A stretch of 64,000 nt of DNA, from positions 124,001 to 188,000 of the forward strand of contig NZ_PKOJ01000002.1 of the NCBI RefSeq assembly GCF_002860325.1, written 5' to 3'. Source of the DNA: Neptunicoccus cionae. GTDB lineage: Bacteria > Pseudomonadota > Alphaproteobacteria > Rhodobacterales > Rhodobacteraceae. The notes beneath the pieces were generated by a model. It searched no databases, was not told the DNA's origin, and saw only the letters and a list, made by a program, of their open reading frames with translations. Positions 9,890 through 19,318 of the stretch are shown here, in pieces (position 1 is the stretch's first letter; the number at the start of each line of letters is the position of its first letter). Position numbers and translations under genes: made by a program.

Positions 9890-10735
9890 TCAGCTTAGCT
9901 GCACGCCCCGCCGCGCTGCCAGATCGACCACATATTGCCATGCCACCCGACCGGAGCGATTGCCCCGCGTCTGCTGCCACTCGATCGCTTCAGCGCGCAG
10001 CTCTTCGTCTGGAATCTCGATGCCATATTCATCGCAATAGCCCCGGATCATGGCAAGATACTGGTCCTGATCACAGGGATGAAAGCCGAGCCACAGCCCG
10101 AAACGGTCCGACAGGGAGACTTTTTCCTCAACTGCCTCGGACGGATTGATCGCGGTGGAACGTTCGTTTTCAATCATGTCACGCGGCATCAGGTGGCGCC
10201 GGTTCGAAGTGGCATAAAAGGCCACATTCTCGGGGCGTCCTTCTATTCCGCCGTCAAGCACCGCCTTGAGCGATTTATAATGGGCGTCATCATGACCAAA
10301 GCTCAGGTCATCACAAAACAGCAGAAACCGCTCCGATGCAGCCCTCAAAACATTCAGCAGACGGCCGATTGACGGCAGATCCTCGCGCTGGACTTCCACC
10401 AGCTTCAAACCGCCCACCTGCCGGTTTGCCTCTGCATGGGCCGCCTTAACCAGAGACGATTTCCCCATGCCCCGCGCGCCCCACAACAGGACGTTGTTCG
10501 CAGGAAGGCCACGGGCGAATTGCAGCGTATTTTCCATCAGAATGTCACGGGAACGGTCGATCCCCACCAGTAGACCGATCTCCACCCTGTTCACCTTAGC
10601 GACCGGTTCCAGCCGGTCTGGCCCAACGTGCCAGACAAAAGCATCCGCCTGCGAAAAATCAGGTGCCGGCATCGGGCGCGGGCTGATCCGCTCCAGTGCT
10701 TCGGCAATGCGGGTCAGCGCGTCTAACTCACTCAT
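9890..10735 (-). CDS. AAA-type ATPase of the DUF815 family
   Basis: A 281-residue cytosolic P-loop protein. The Walker A motif is LLWGARGMGKSSL (near 81-93) and the Walker B-like segment is FLLFCDDLSF (near 137-146). It is followed by YATSNRRHLMPRDM, a sensor-I-like stretch, and an arginine-rich end EWQQTRGNRSGRVAWQYVVD. This pattern is the DUF815 family, whose cellular function is not established. The gene starts three bases after tatC stops, so it is probably the last member of the tatABC transcript. Whether it has any role in Tat export is not known from the sequence. Confidence 0.85.
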   Translation of the reverse strand: MSELDALTRIAEALERISPRPMPAPDFSQADAFVWHVGPDRLEPVAKVNRVEIGLLVGIDRSRDILMENTLQFARGLPANNVLLWGARGMGKSSLVKAAHAEANRQVGGLKLVEVQREDLPSIGRLLNVLRAASERFLLFCDDLSFGHDDAHYKSLKAVLDGGIEGRPENVAFYATSNRRHLMPRDMIENERSTAINPSEAVEEKVSLSDRFGLWLGFHPCDQDQYLAMIRGYCDEYGIEIPDEELRAEAIEWQQTRGNRSGRVAWQYVVDLAARRGVQLS

Positions 10736-10738
10736 AAC

Positions 10739-11620
10739 TTATTCCATGTCTTCGGGGTGTCGTTCCATTGTGCCATCTTCGGCCATTCCGTCTTCACGCA
10801 GGCGTTCTTCCTGCTTGCGCTCGACCATGATGACCAGCCAGATCGAAATCTCGTAAAGCATGTAAACCACGACGAACAGGATCATCTGGGTAATGACATC
10901 CGGCGGCGTCACAACCGCGGCGAGGACAAGAATACCCACAACCGCATATTTGCGCACCGAACGCAAACCCGCAGAACTGACCAGACCGGCCATGCCCATC
11001 AGGGTCAACAGCACGGGCAACTGGAAGCAGATCCCAAAGGCGAAGATGAATTTAAGCGTAATATCAAGGCTTTCCTTGATAGACGGCAAGATGACGGTTT
11101 TGATTTGTGACGGGTCCTGCGCCATAACATCCGCATCATCGCCCGCCACGGCATCCGCAAGGGCCGGTATGATGTCTGCAAATCCCACAAAAAACCGCAT
11201 CGCCAGCGGTGTCACGATGTAATGGGCAAATGCCGCACCAAGCAGGAACAACAATGGCGAGGCGATCATGAAGGGAAGAAAGGCGCCCTTCTCGTTCTTG
11301 TAGAGCCCCGGTGCCACGAATCGCCAGAGCTGATAGCCCACCACCGGAAACGCCAGCATAAAGCCCCCCAGAAAGGAAATGCGGAAGAAGGCAAAGAATT
11401 TCTCTTGAGGCGAGGTGAAAATCAGCGTCGGGTCCTGACCGTATTCAATCAGGATTTTCGCCAAGGGCCGCACCAGAAAATCCAGCAGCGGATCGGCGAA
11501 GTAAAAGGTAATCATCACGCCGGCAAGCAGCGCGTAAACGCAATAAATCAGCCGGTTGCGCAACTCTGCCAGATGCTCGATCAATGGGGCCGAGCTGTCT
11601 TCAATTTCATCCGTGCTCAT
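10739..11620 (-). CDS. tatC: Sec-independent protein translocase TatC
   Basis: A 293-residue polytopic inner-membrane protein, the twin-arginine signal receptor of the Tat translocon. The N-terminus APLIEHLAELRNRLIYCVYA carries the family signature (E-H-L-x-E-L-R-x-R). Six hydrophobic helices follow, with the typical FxxPExFxxF-like segment (FTSPQEKFFAFFRISFLGGF) and FGICFQLPVLL. It is longer than Escherichia coli TatC (258) because of a charged C-terminal tail (MVERKQEERLREDGMAEDG). Its ATG overlaps the tatB stop by four bases, so translation is coupled. Confidence 0.97.
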   Translation of the reverse strand: MSTDEIEDSSAPLIEHLAELRNRLIYCVYALLAGVMITFYFADPLLDFLVRPLAKILIEYGQDPTLIFTSPQEKFFAFFRISFLGGFMLAFPVVGYQLWRFVAPGLYKNEKGAFLPFMIASPLLFLLGAAFAHYIVTPLAMRFFVGFADIIPALADAVAGDDADVMAQDPSQIKTVILPSIKESLDITLKFIFAFGICFQLPVLLTLMGMAGLVSSAGLRSVRKYAVVGILVLAAVVTPPDVITQMILFVVVYMLYEISIWLVIMVERKQEERLREDGMAEDGTMERHPEDME

Positions 11621-12300
11621 GATTTGGTCCCGGCCGCCTTACTGGTTGTCTTGGATGCAGTCTTCTTTGCTGCAGCGGTTGTTTTTGTTGCATTGGCCTT
11701 TGCCGTGCCGGACTTCGCAGCCGCAGACTTTGCCGGAGCTTTCGCCGCAGTCGTGCTCTTGGCTGCAGGCTTCTTCGCTGCCGTTTTTTTAGGGGCAGCA
11801 GGCTTTTTCGCGGCAGGCTTCTTGGCAGCGGGCTTTTTCGCCGGCGCTTTCTTTGCGGGCGCTTTTACCTTGGCCGGAGCCGCCGACTGAACCGGTTCTC
11901 CGACCACTTCGGAATTCTCCACTTCCGGCGCAGACTCGGGCGGCCATTTCGTTGCCGCCTTGTTCGCCTCTGCTACAGCCGCCTCACGGCGGGCCTTTTC
12001 AGCTGCGGCGTCAACCTTCTCGGGCTCGAAATTCTTCTGATAGTCCTGAAAAGACTTGGTCGCATCATCCAGACCGAGGTTTTTCATTGAAGTGACGCTT
12101 TTAAGATCAGAGGCGATTTCATTCACCCCCGTGCCATCCGCCGCCTGTTCCATAGCGCGCTGGAAGTCACGGGCCATACCCCGTGCCTTACCCACAAACT
12201 GACCGACTTTGCGGAACATTTGCGGCAGGTCTTTTGGCCCGACCACGATCAGCGCAACCACGCCGATCACGATCATTTCAGCCATGCCAATATCAAACAT
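11617..12300 (-). CDS. tatB: Sec-independent protein translocase TatB with H1-like basic tail
   Basis: A 227-residue protein. Residues 1-60 are typical TatB: a short N-terminal membrane helix (MFDIGMAEMIVIGVVALIVV), the G-P hinge (GPKDLP) and an amphipathic helix (MFRKVGQFVGKARGMARDFQRAM). Residues about 60-135 are a helical acidic segment. From about 140 to the end the protein is a low-complexity Ala-Lys-Pro tail of AAKKPA-type repeats, like a histone H1 C-terminus. TatB proteins are usually 130-180 residues and lack such a tail. It lies between tatA and tatC, and TatB forms the substrate-binding core with TatC. Confidence 0.93.
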   Translation of the reverse strand: MFDIGMAEMIVIGVVALIVVGPKDLPQMFRKVGQFVGKARGMARDFQRAMEQAADGTGVNEIASDLKSVTSMKNLGLDDATKSFQDYQKNFEPEKVDAAAEKARREAAVAEANKAATKWPPESAPEVENSEVVGEPVQSAAPAKVKAPAKKAPAKKPAAKKPAAKKPAAPKKTAAKKPAAKSTTAAKAPAKSAAAKSGTAKANATKTTAAAKKTASKTTSKAAGTKS

Positions 12301-12318
12301 GCAGGCGCTCCGCGCTTG

Positions 12319-12552
12319 TTAGACTGAAGGTTTGTCTTTTTCAGGTGTCACATCTTTGGCGTCTTCGGAAGAAGCAGATTCCAGTTCTTCCTTGCCTTCA
12401 GCCACGCCTTTTTTGAACGATGTGATGCCTTTGCCCACTTCGCCCATCAGGTTGGAAATCTTGCCACGCCCGAACAGGACCAGCACGACAACGGCGATCA
12501 GCAGGAGGCCGGGAAGGCCGATGTTTTGAATGAACATTGGTGTAGGTAGCAT
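12319..12552 (-). CDS. tatA: Sec-independent protein translocase TatA
   Basis: A 77-residue pore-forming Tat subunit. It has an N-terminal membrane helix ([18 protein letters not shown]), the hinge [17 protein letters not shown], the amphipathic helix with FKKG, and an acidic/lysine tail, all as in the family. The ATG at 12552 is chosen because GGAGA lies six bases upstream; earlier in-frame starts would add an unrelated basic stretch. It is the first gene of the tatABC-DUF815 run, and 18 bases separate it from tatB. Confidence 0.95.
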   Translation of the reverse strand: MLPTPMFIQNIGLPGLLLIAVVVLVLFGRGKISNLMGEVGKGITSFKKGVAEGKEELESASSEDAKDVTPEKDKPSV

Positions 12553-12679
12553 TTTTTGTCTCCGAGTGCGACGCGATCCCTTTCGCGTCAGTGCAGTACC
12601 ACACACATTTATGGGGTTTCACCGGGTGTTTCAAACCCCCAAACACCCCCGATCACGGGGATTTTCCCCAAATCTTCTA

Positions 12680-13039
12680 TCAGATCGCGCCACTTTGGGG
12701 TGCGCTTGCTGGGAACAGGGGTTTTTGAAAGGGATGATCCGGCGTCCGGCGCCGCTTTACGATCCGTTTCCGGATCGCAATACTTCCGAGACAGATCCAG
12801 ACGATCTGGATCATGGCCGAAGCGAGATTGAAATTCTGGCTTAGTGAAATCAGAACGCAACTTGCAGCCAGTGTATTGAGGCAAAAGAATAAAACACCAC
12901 GGCTGTCGATCCGCTGAAAAGTCACCAGAGTGTAGTTCGTCATGTAAATCATGAAGCCAACCACACCGATGCCGTTGCACACAAGCGAGAGGGTAGACAT
13001 TCCATCAATCATTGGAAGCAGGTTGAAATACTCGGGCAC
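12680..13039 (-). CDS. Small membrane protein, CBU_0592-like
   Basis: A 119-residue protein of unknown function with three or four hydrophobic helices (TLSLVCNGIGVVGFMIYMTNY, VLFFCLNTLAASCVLISL, MIQIVWICLGSIAI) and a basic tail (RKRIVKRRRTPDHP). The layout and the G-V-x-G-F-x-x-Y start resemble the CBU_0592 family of small bacterial membrane proteins. I chose the GTG at 13039 because GGAGG lies five bases upstream. An ATG at 13105 would extend it by 22 residues but has no ribosome site. It stands alone upstream of tatA. Confidence 0.65.
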   Translation of the reverse strand: MPEYFNLLPMIDGMSTLSLVCNGIGVVGFMIYMTNYTLVTFQRIDSRGVLFFCLNTLAASCVLISLSQNFNLASAMIQIVWICLGSIAIRKRIVKRRRTPDHPFQKPLFPASAPQSGAI

Positions 13040-13201
13040 GATAGCCTCCGAAGACAAGTGAATGCCCCGAGGTAAACCTGTTTGAAATGCGTAAAAAAGT
13101 GACAAAAATCACAGTTCAAAACGCTTTCACGCTTTTGCCATCAAAGCCTGTCACTTCTCACGTTTCTATCACGGCGGCTTGACAGCGACAGGATCGCGCC
13201 G

Positions 13202-14299
13202 TCAGGTTTTGGGAAACACGAAACACCGGTCGCGCCGCATCGACAACCACAAGGGACGGCCCCGTTCTGGCAGAAACACACCGGGAACAGTGACCTGTAG
13301 TTGCGATCCGTCGTAATCCATCGTGAATTCCACCAGCGAGTAATGCCCCAGATACCGTGCCCGGCTGACAATCCCCCGTGCCGGTGTGCCCTCTTTGGTG
13401 GTCGGATTGGGTCCACGCCCGTCCCGATCGAAATCAAGCCGCAGGTGTTGCGGACGGATGATGATTTCGACTTCATCCCCGTCGTGGCTCCCCGGCACCA
13501 GAAACTGGCCAAACGGCGTATTGGTCAGCGCATTTTTCACAACCCCTGATACGACGTTGATATCAGAGAAGAACGCCGCTGCGGCCTTGTCCACAGGCGC
13601 ATTATAGATGTTGTAGGGTGCGCCCATCTGCACCACCTGCCCGTCCCGCATCAGGGCAATCTTGTCAGCCATGCGCATCGCTTCAACCGGTTCATGGGTC
13701 ACCAGCAGGACCGCTGAACCTTCGTCTTTCAACAATTCCAGCGTCGCATCGCGCACATCATCGCGCAGTCGGTCGTCCAGACCGGAAAACGGCTCGTCCA
13801 TCAACAGAACACGGGGTTTGGGGGCAAGTGCACGGGCCAGTGCCACGCGCTGCTGCTCACCGCCTGACAATTCGTGCGGGTATTTCCGGTTGTACCCCGC
13901 AAGATCAACACGATCCAACAAGTCGTTGATACGCCGCTCTTTTTCTGCCTTCGCCCCACGCAAGCCGAAGCCTACGTTGCCTGCTACGTCCAGATGGGGA
14001 AACAGCGCAAAATCCTGAAACATCAACCCGATAGAGCGGTTCTCCGGCTCCTGATGATGACGGTCATCCGAAACCACTTCTCCGTCAATCAACACTGTGC
14101 CACTGCTCTGCCGATCCACCCCGGCGGCAATACGCAACGTTGTGGACTTACCGCATCCGGACGGACCAAGCAGGCAAATCACCTCTCCCGCGTCGAGTGT
14201 CAGGGACACATCTGCGACAGCCTGCTGTCCACCGAAACGGCGGGTGATATTCTGTAACTCCAGACGCGGAGGAATTCGGGGGGGATCTTGGACGGCCAA
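13202..14299 (-). CDS. ABC transporter ATP-binding protein, FbpC/PotA type
   Basis: A 365-residue importer ATPase. Walker A is GPSGCGKSTT, the Q-loop FQDFALFP, the ABC signature LSGGEQQR, Walker B VLLMDEPFSGLD, and the switch His is in LLVTHEPVEA. The C-terminal ~120 residues form a TOBE-type OB domain (IIRPQHLRLDF...). Sequence and domain order fit Fe3+ (FbpC/SfuC) or polyamine importers. A TTG start at 14299 is used because GGAG sits seven bases upstream. No permease or periplasmic binding protein gene is adjacent, so the ATPase must serve a system encoded elsewhere, or be a relic. Confidence 0.85.
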   Translation of the reverse strand: MAVQDPPRIPPRLELQNITRRFGGQQAVADVSLTLDAGEVICLLGPSGCGKSTTLRIAAGVDRQSSGTVLIDGEVVSDDRHHQEPENRSIGLMFQDFALFPHLDVAGNVGFGLRGAKAEKERRINDLLDRVDLAGYNRKYPHELSGGEQQRVALARALAPKPRVLLMDEPFSGLDDRLRDDVRDATLELLKDEGSAVLLVTHEPVEAMRMADKIALMRDGQVVQMGAPYNIYNAPVDKAAAAFFSDINVVSGVVKNALTNTPFGQFLVPGSHDGDEVEIIIRPQHLRLDFDRDGRGPNPTTKEGTPARGIVSRARYLGHYSLVEFTMDYDGSQLQVTVPGVFLPERGRPLWLSMRRDRCFVFPKT

Positions 14300-14375
14300 A
14301 GGGCACTCCGCTGTGATTAACCACTGAATTTTGTCAGATAACAGCGCTAAGCCGCTACAGCAAGGCCACTTTGGT

Positions 14376-15503
14376 TCAAGCCTGCGTCAGATTGAATTCT
14401 CCGGTCCCGCATATCACACCGTTTATTTGCAGTTTCAGCCGCTGAATACCGGGATAAAGCCTGTAAGTCGTCGCATCGCCGCGCAACCTGTGCTTCTTGC
14501 TGACAGTGACGGATTGACCTGCTTTCAAAGACACCTGCTTCAGCTTGAAGACTTTGGCCCGATGGCTGCCATCAGCCTTTAGGAACTCCAAGACGTAATC
14601 GACCAACAGCACCGCGTCCGCTTCTGCCTTCAAATGCACGTCAAACTCCAGCGCATCCCCAATGGCGACTTCCGGCGTTCTGACCCGCACCTCCGGTTGG
14701 TTGATTGGCGGTGCAATCTGGTAACCCAACAGTTCCAAAGCGCCCCGATGCCCCTGCTTGACCAGCCCGCGCAGGGCGTGACGTGTCATCCAGTCCATCT
14801 CTTTTGCCGATTGCTTACCCTCGGCGCGCCAGCGTGCAAGGCGCGACACCACCAGCTCTGCGTCAATTTTTGCGATATCATTGAGATGGTTAGCCACCGA
14901 TCGCGTCACGTATCGCGTGGGGTCGCTATAGAGCCGGTCCAATAACTCAATCGGCGCGAGATAATTCAAAGCAATCTTGCGGCCCCATGGCAAACGCGGC
15001 CGCGTCCCCTCGCTCACCAACCGGCGCAAATGGTAATTTCCGTCCTGCATCCAATCCTGCATGACCTGCATGACAAGCGCTTCGTGGGCGTTCAGGAAAT
15101 CCCGTATCGCGTATTCCATCGAAAAACGTTTGGTTAATGCAGCAAGTGTGACAAGCGCGCGTTCCGGCTTGTCTATCCCCTTTTTCGCAACAAACGCTCC
15201 CAAGGGTGCGAATATGAAATCGCCAAAGTCATCGTCGGTTTTCATCGGATCAAGCTCGGGCGGAAGTGCGCGCTCGATCAATGCCGCCGCCGATTCAAAC
15301 TCTGCCGGAAGATAGAAGGTAAGAACCTCGGCAATGTGATCAATTCTTTGCTTCAGTTCCAGTTCCGGTAAAGCAACCATGACATCCCGCTCGAAACCGG
15401 CCTTGTCAAACCCGCCATCTGCCCGCGCAAATAAATCTCCAAGATAGGCTACTTTTTCCTTGTTGAATAAAGCATCCTTCAAACTGAACCGCGTCTCTGC
15501 CAT
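14376..15503 (-). CDS. DNA alkylation repair glycosylase, AlkC family with Ig-like C-terminal domain
   Basis: A 375-residue protein. Residues about 1-260 are a HEAT-like helical array with the family-typical basic, aromatic segment (RLVSEGTRPRLPWGRKI near 165-180) and DPTRYVTRSVANHLNDIAK. AlkC/AlkD enzymes excise N3- and N7-alkylpurines without flipping the base. Residues about 270-375 look like an all-beta Ig-like domain (VAIGDALEFDVHLKAEAD...), known to follow the HEAT domain in AlkC of some bacteria. The ATG at 15503 is chosen (GGGAACGGG just upstream) over a weakly supported longer frame. A distantly related alkylation-repair gene of the AlkD type is also present at 60088-60762. Confidence 0.75.
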   Translation of the reverse strand: MAETRFSLKDALFNKEKVAYLGDLFARADGGFDKAGFERDVMVALPELELKQRIDHIAEVLTFYLPAEFESAAALIERALPPELDPMKTDDDFGDFIFAPLGAFVAKKGIDKPERALVTLAALTKRFSMEYAIRDFLNAHEALVMQVMQDWMQDGNYHLRRLVSEGTRPRLPWGRKIALNYLAPIELLDRLYSDPTRYVTRSVANHLNDIAKIDAELVVSRLARWRAEGKQSAKEMDWMTRHALRGLVKQGHRGALELLGYQIAPPINQPEVRVRTPEVAIGDALEFDVHLKAEADAVLLVDYVLEFLKADGSHRAKVFKLKQVSLKAGQSVTVSKKHRLRGDATTYRLYPGIQRLKLQINGVICGTGEFNLTQA

Positions 15504-15614
15504 TCCCGTTCCCGCTTCAATGTTCCCCAAATACTCAAAATCCGGCCGCGCAGCACGCAGCCGGATCTTCATATTAACCAGCGCTGCTGCCAGAACATGA
15601 CAGCACATTCCGGC

Positions 15615-16391
15615 TTACATGGTGGAATTTACCGCGCCCCCGTCGAGCAGGATGTTCTGGCCGACGATAAACCCGGCGTGCTGGGAACAGAGAAACGCAC
15701 AGGTTGCACCAAATTCCGCTGCCGTTCCATAACGGCGGGCCGGAATGGTTTCGCAGCGTTGGGCCTTGGCTTCCTCGGCGCTGATCCCCTGCTGGCTCGC
15801 CACCCCGTTGTCGAGCGACACCGCACGATCTGTCGCGTGGATACCGGGTTGCAGGTTGTTGATGGTCACACCTTTCGGCGCCACCTGACGGGAGGTTCCC
15901 GCAACATAGCCTGTCAGCCCCGCGCGGGCAGAGTTGGACAACCCCAGAACAGCAATAGGGGCCTTAACGGATTGGGATGTAATATTCACCACACGTCCCC
16001 AGCCCTTGTCCATCATAGCAGGCAAACAGGCTTTCATCATCGCAATAGGCGCCAACATGTTGGAATCCAGTGCCTTAATGAAATCCTCACGATCCCAATC
16101 GCTCCACATACCGGGTGGCGGCCCACCTGCGTTGTTGACCAGAATATCCACCTCTCCCGCCGCCTTCAGAACCGCCGCGCGGCCCTCTTCGGTGCTGATG
16201 TCCGCGGCGACCGCTGTCACTTCCACCCCGTGCGCCCGCAGCTTTTCCGCTGCTTCTTGCAACGGACCTTCGGATCGGGCGTTGATCACCAGATCAACTC
16301 CGGCCTCTGCCAGCGCCTCGGCACAACCGAAACCCAAACCCTTGGAGGCAGCGCAGACAATCGCGCGTTTTCCTTTAATTCCCAAATCCAT
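15615..16391 (-). CDS. SDR-family oxidoreductase with substituted catalytic residues
   Basis: A 258-residue Rossmann-fold protein. The cofactor motif AASKGLGFG (14-22), the NNAGG motif (86-90) and the active-site Ser139 (NITS) are present. The Tyr expected 13 residues after that Ser is Ser152, and the Lys expected 17 after is Arg156 (segment LGLSNSARAGLTG). Classical YxxxK chemistry is therefore absent. A recognised subgroup of beta-ketoacyl-reductase-like SDRs shows this type of replacement. Its function is unknown and the usual label 3-oxoacyl-ACP reductase would be misleading. The C-terminus GQNILLDGGAVNSTM is normal. It is divergent from the M48 lipoprotein gene across a 210-base gap. Confidence 0.88.
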   Translation of the reverse strand: MDLGIKGKRAIVCAASKGLGFGCAEALAEAGVDLVINARSEGPLQEAAEKLRAHGVEVTAVAADISTEEGRAAVLKAAGEVDILVNNAGGPPPGMWSDWDREDFIKALDSNMLAPIAMMKACLPAMMDKGWGRVVNITSQSVKAPIAVLGLSNSARAGLTGYVAGTSRQVAPKGVTINNLQPGIHATDRAVSLDNGVASQQGISAEEAKAQRCETIPARRYGTAAEFGATCAFLCSQHAGFIVGQNILLDGGAVNSTM

Positions 16392-16534
16392 CTTCGAATC
16401 TCCTCATTTCGCGTTGGTCACAAACTACGAAGACTGGCGCGGTAACACAATCACAGGCTACGCGATCGCCAGCAGTTCCGCTTTCTTTGATCGGCGGTCC
16501 GTCGCTCTTATTGACAGGCAAACCAACGCGCGCT

Positions 16535-16548
16535 TGCAGTGCACTGCA
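16535..16548. promoter_or_regulatory. Perfect 14-base palindrome, candidate operator
   Basis: TGCAGTGCACTGCA, identical to its own reverse complement, in the divergent region between the SDR and M48 genes. A TTGACA -35-like box lies at 16511-16516, so the palindrome falls where the -10 of a rightward promoter would be. Confidence 0.45.
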
Positions 16549-16601
16549 TTGTGCCAAATAACACCGCCAGTTCCCCGAAATTCCGGTAAAGTGAAAGCCC
16601 G

Positions 16602-17378
16602 ATGCCCCGTTTGTTTCATACCTTGTTAGCAGGCCTCAGCCTGAGCGGACTGGTGTTTCTTGCGGCCTGCACCGATGGAGAGCATCCTGCACCGCCCCGT
16701 TCTACAACCCAAGCCGCGTCCAGCGTGCCCGTGCAACGAAACGTGTTGCTGAGCGAAGGGCTCATCCGCTTTGCCCGCGTGCACAAACGTTTGCTCCCCG
16801 TGGCAAAGCGGGCATGTCAAAACGCCCATCCCGAACAGGAAGCTGCGCGCTGTGCCTTTCAGTTCGTGGTTGCGCTTGATCGCGGCAATCCGCCTGACGC
16901 CAAGTTTACACGGGACGGCTCGGGGCGGCCGGTGATCATCTTCAACCATGCCATGGTAAAGTTTTTGAAAACTGACGACGAGTTTGCCTTGGTCATGGCC
17001 CACGAAATGTCCCACCAGATCGCCCGCCACATCACCCGTGGACAGGAAGAAGTGCTGCGCGGAGCAATGAACAGTGCTAAAACCGCCAAAGCAGAGGGCC
17101 GCGACGTCAATCAGGCAGCCCGCAGCGGGGCGCAACAGGCTCTGGCCTCTTATACCAAACAGTTTGAATTCGAAGCCGATCGTAACGGAACCATTTTGAT
17201 GATGGAGGCGGGGTATACCCCAGACGATGCCATCACACTTTTGAACCGGCTGCCCAAATCGTCCGAGCGAACCAGCCGCCATCCGGCAGATCCCGAACGG
17301 ATCGACAGAGTGCGCAGGCTCGCACAACAGATCCGGGCCAGCCGCTCGACAGGGCGCAAGGTGCCTTTGCTGTTCTGA
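16602..17378 (+). CDS. M48-family metalloprotease, lipoprotein
   Basis: A 258-residue predicted periplasmic lipoprotein with a signal peptide ending in the lipobox LAAC (Cys23). The M48 zinc site HEMSH is at 134-138 and the third ligand Glu189 is in the motif EFEADRNG. The overall pattern (YIKQFEFEADRNGTILMMEAG-like, then SSERTSRHPADPERIDRV) matches YcaL/LoiP-type proteases, which act in envelope quality control. The protein lacks the C-terminal TPR repeats of BepA. It is a stand-alone gene with a GTTTTT...AAAAAC hairpin-like stretch right after the stop. Confidence 0.88.
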   Translation: MPRLFHTLLAGLSLSGLVFLAACTDGEHPAPPRSTTQAASSVPVQRNVLLSEGLIRFARVHKRLLPVAKRACQNAHPEQEAARCAFQFVVALDRGNPPDAKFTRDGSGRPVIIFNHAMVKFLKTDDEFALVMAHEMSHQIARHITRGQEEVLRGAMNSAKTAKAEGRDVNQAARSGAQQALASYTKQFEFEADRNGTILMMEAGYTPDDAITLLNRLPKSSERTSRHPADPERIDRVRRLAQQIRASRSTGRKVPLLF

Positions 17379-17497
17379 CCGGTTTTTACCCACTCCGGGG
17401 GCAAAAACCCTGACCGGCGCATTTGAACCACCGAATTTATTGACAGGACGCCCCTGCCCGCCGCAAGGTTTCCTTCAAGAAAATTCAGGAGTCTTTC

Positions 17498-19318
17498 ATG
17501 CCCGACGGTCAACCACTCGTTTCCTTTGAAAATCTGCGGGTGGAGTTTGATACAAACTCCGGCGTTGTCGTCGGGGTTGAGGATGTGAGCTTTCACATTA
17601 ATCCGGGGGAAACCGTTTGTGTGGTCGGCGAAAGCGGCTCCGGCAAGTCCGTCTCTTCCCTGTCGCTGATGCGCCTGATTGAATACGGTGGCGGCAAGAT
17701 CGCTTCTGGCAAACTGAATTTCACGGCTGCTGACGGCACTGTTAATGATCTGACCGAAGCGGATGCCGATTTGATGCGCACGATTCGGGGCAACCAGATC
17801 GGGATGATCTTTCAGGAGCCGATGACCTCGCTCAATCCGGTTTTCACAGTGGGACGGCAATTAACCGAAGGCTTGCGGGTGCATAAAAAAATGTCCCGTG
17901 ACGCGGCCGAGGCCCGCGCTCTGGAACTGTTGAAACGTGTGCGCATCCCCGAACCGGAAAGGCGCTTGACGCAATACCCCCACGAATTATCCGGCGGGAT
18001 GCGCCAGCGTGTGATGATTGCCATGGCACTGGCCTGTGAGCCACGCCTGCTGATCGCGGACGAGCCGACCACTGCGCTGGATGTAACAATTCAGGCCGAG
18101 ATTCTCTCGCTTATCAACCGGTTGAAGGAAGAAACCGGCACGGCGGTCCTGTTCATCACCCATGACATGGCGGTCGTCGCGCAAATGGCGGACCGCGTTG
18201 TGGTGATGTTCCGTGGCAATCTGGTCGAAGAAGGCCCTGTAGCCGAAATCTTTAACAATCCCAAAGAGGAATACACCCGCGCGCTGCTGGCTGCTGTACC
18301 GAAACTGGGTGAAATGGCAGGCAAGCCCAATCCCGAACCGATGGCGATTATGGGCGAAACCCGCGCCGAGCCGCCCAAACCGATTATTGCCGGCACAGAA
18401 ACTCTGCTTGAGGTCAAAAACCTGATCACCCGTTATCCGGTGAAGGGTGGACTGTTACGCCGTACCGTGGCCAACGTGCACGCGGTTGAAGATGTTTCCT
18501 TCACCCTGAAACGGGGCGAAACCCTGTCTTTGGTCGGGGAAAGCGGCTGCGGAAAATCCTCGGCGGGACGGTCTGTATTACGCCTTGAAGAACCTCTGAG
18601 CGGGGAAGTCATTATCAACGGGGTGAACATTCTGGATATGAACGGGGCCGACCTCCATGAGGCACGGCGCAATATGCAAATGATTTTTCAGGATCCTTTT
18701 GCCTCGCTCAACCCGACCCGCAAGGTCGTGGATCAGGTAATCGAACCGATGATCAACTATGGCATTGGGAAAAAAGGCGAAATGCGCGAACGGGCGCGGC
18801 AGTTGTTTGACCGTTGCGGGCTGAACGAAACCTTCCTTGACCGCTACCCCCACGAATTTTCCGGCGGTCAGCGCCAGCGCGTTGCCATTGCCCGCGCCCT
18901 TGCGCTGAACCCCAAGCTGATCGTAGCAGACGAGGCGGTCTCCGCGCTTGATGTTTCGGTGCAGGCTCAGGTTCTGAACCTGATGATGGAGCTTCAGTCA
19001 GAACTGGAGCTGTCCTATCTGTTCATCAGCCACGATATGGCCGTGGTCGAGAGGGTTTCCCATCAGGTTGCGGTTATGTATTTGGGGCGCATCGTTGAAA
19101 TCGGCCCGCGTGCCGCAATCTTTGAAAATCCGCAGCACGATTATACACGCACCCTGCTGTCCGCAGTGCCGCGCCCCGATCCAAACGACCGCCAGATTGA
19201 CAAGGAACTGAATTTCAAACCTATTCCGAGCCCGATTTTTCCGGTGGACTACATCCCCCCACCCTCCCGCTATCGGGAGGTTTCACCCGGTCATCGGGTT
19301 CTTGAGGATCTGCAGTAA
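17498..19318 (+). CDS. Fused dual ATP-binding protein of a peptide/nickel-type ABC importer
   Basis: A 606-residue protein made of two oligopeptide-type ATPase modules in tandem (DppD-like then DppF-like, as in GsiA or YejF). The first module has [17 protein letters not shown] and ADEPTTALD. The second, starting about residue 305, has [25 protein letters not shown] and ADEAVSALD; the second Walker B thus reads DEA where DEP is usual. A dipeptide-type C-terminal extension follows each module (the second ends ...[24 protein letters not shown]). No substrate-binding protein or permease is next to it. Confidence 0.93.
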   Translation: MPDGQPLVSFENLRVEFDTNSGVVVGVEDVSFHINPGETVCVVGESGSGKSVSSLSLMRLIEYGGGKIASGKLNFTAADGTVNDLTEADADLMRTIRGNQIGMIFQEPMTSLNPVFTVGRQLTEGLRVHKKMSRDAAEARALELLKRVRIPEPERRLTQYPHELSGGMRQRVMIAMALACEPRLLIADEPTTALDVTIQAEILSLINRLKEETGTAVLFITHDMAVVAQMADRVVVMFRGNLVEEGPVAEIFNNPKEEYTRALLAAVPKLGEMAGKPNPEPMAIMGETRAEPPKPIIAGTETLLEVKNLITRYPVKGGLLRRTVANVHAVEDVSFTLKRGETLSLVGESGCGKSSAGRSVLRLEEPLSGEVIINGVNILDMNGADLHEARRNMQMIFQDPFASLNPTRKVVDQVIEPMINYGIGKKGEMRERARQLFDRCGLNETFLDRYPHEFSGGQRQRVAIARALALNPKLIVADEAVSALDVSVQAQVLNLMMELQSELELSYLFISHDMAVVERVSHQVAVMYLGRIVEIGPRAAIFENPQHDYTRTLLSAVPRPDPNDRQIDKELNFKPIPSPIFPVDYIPPPSRYREVSPGHRVLEDLQ

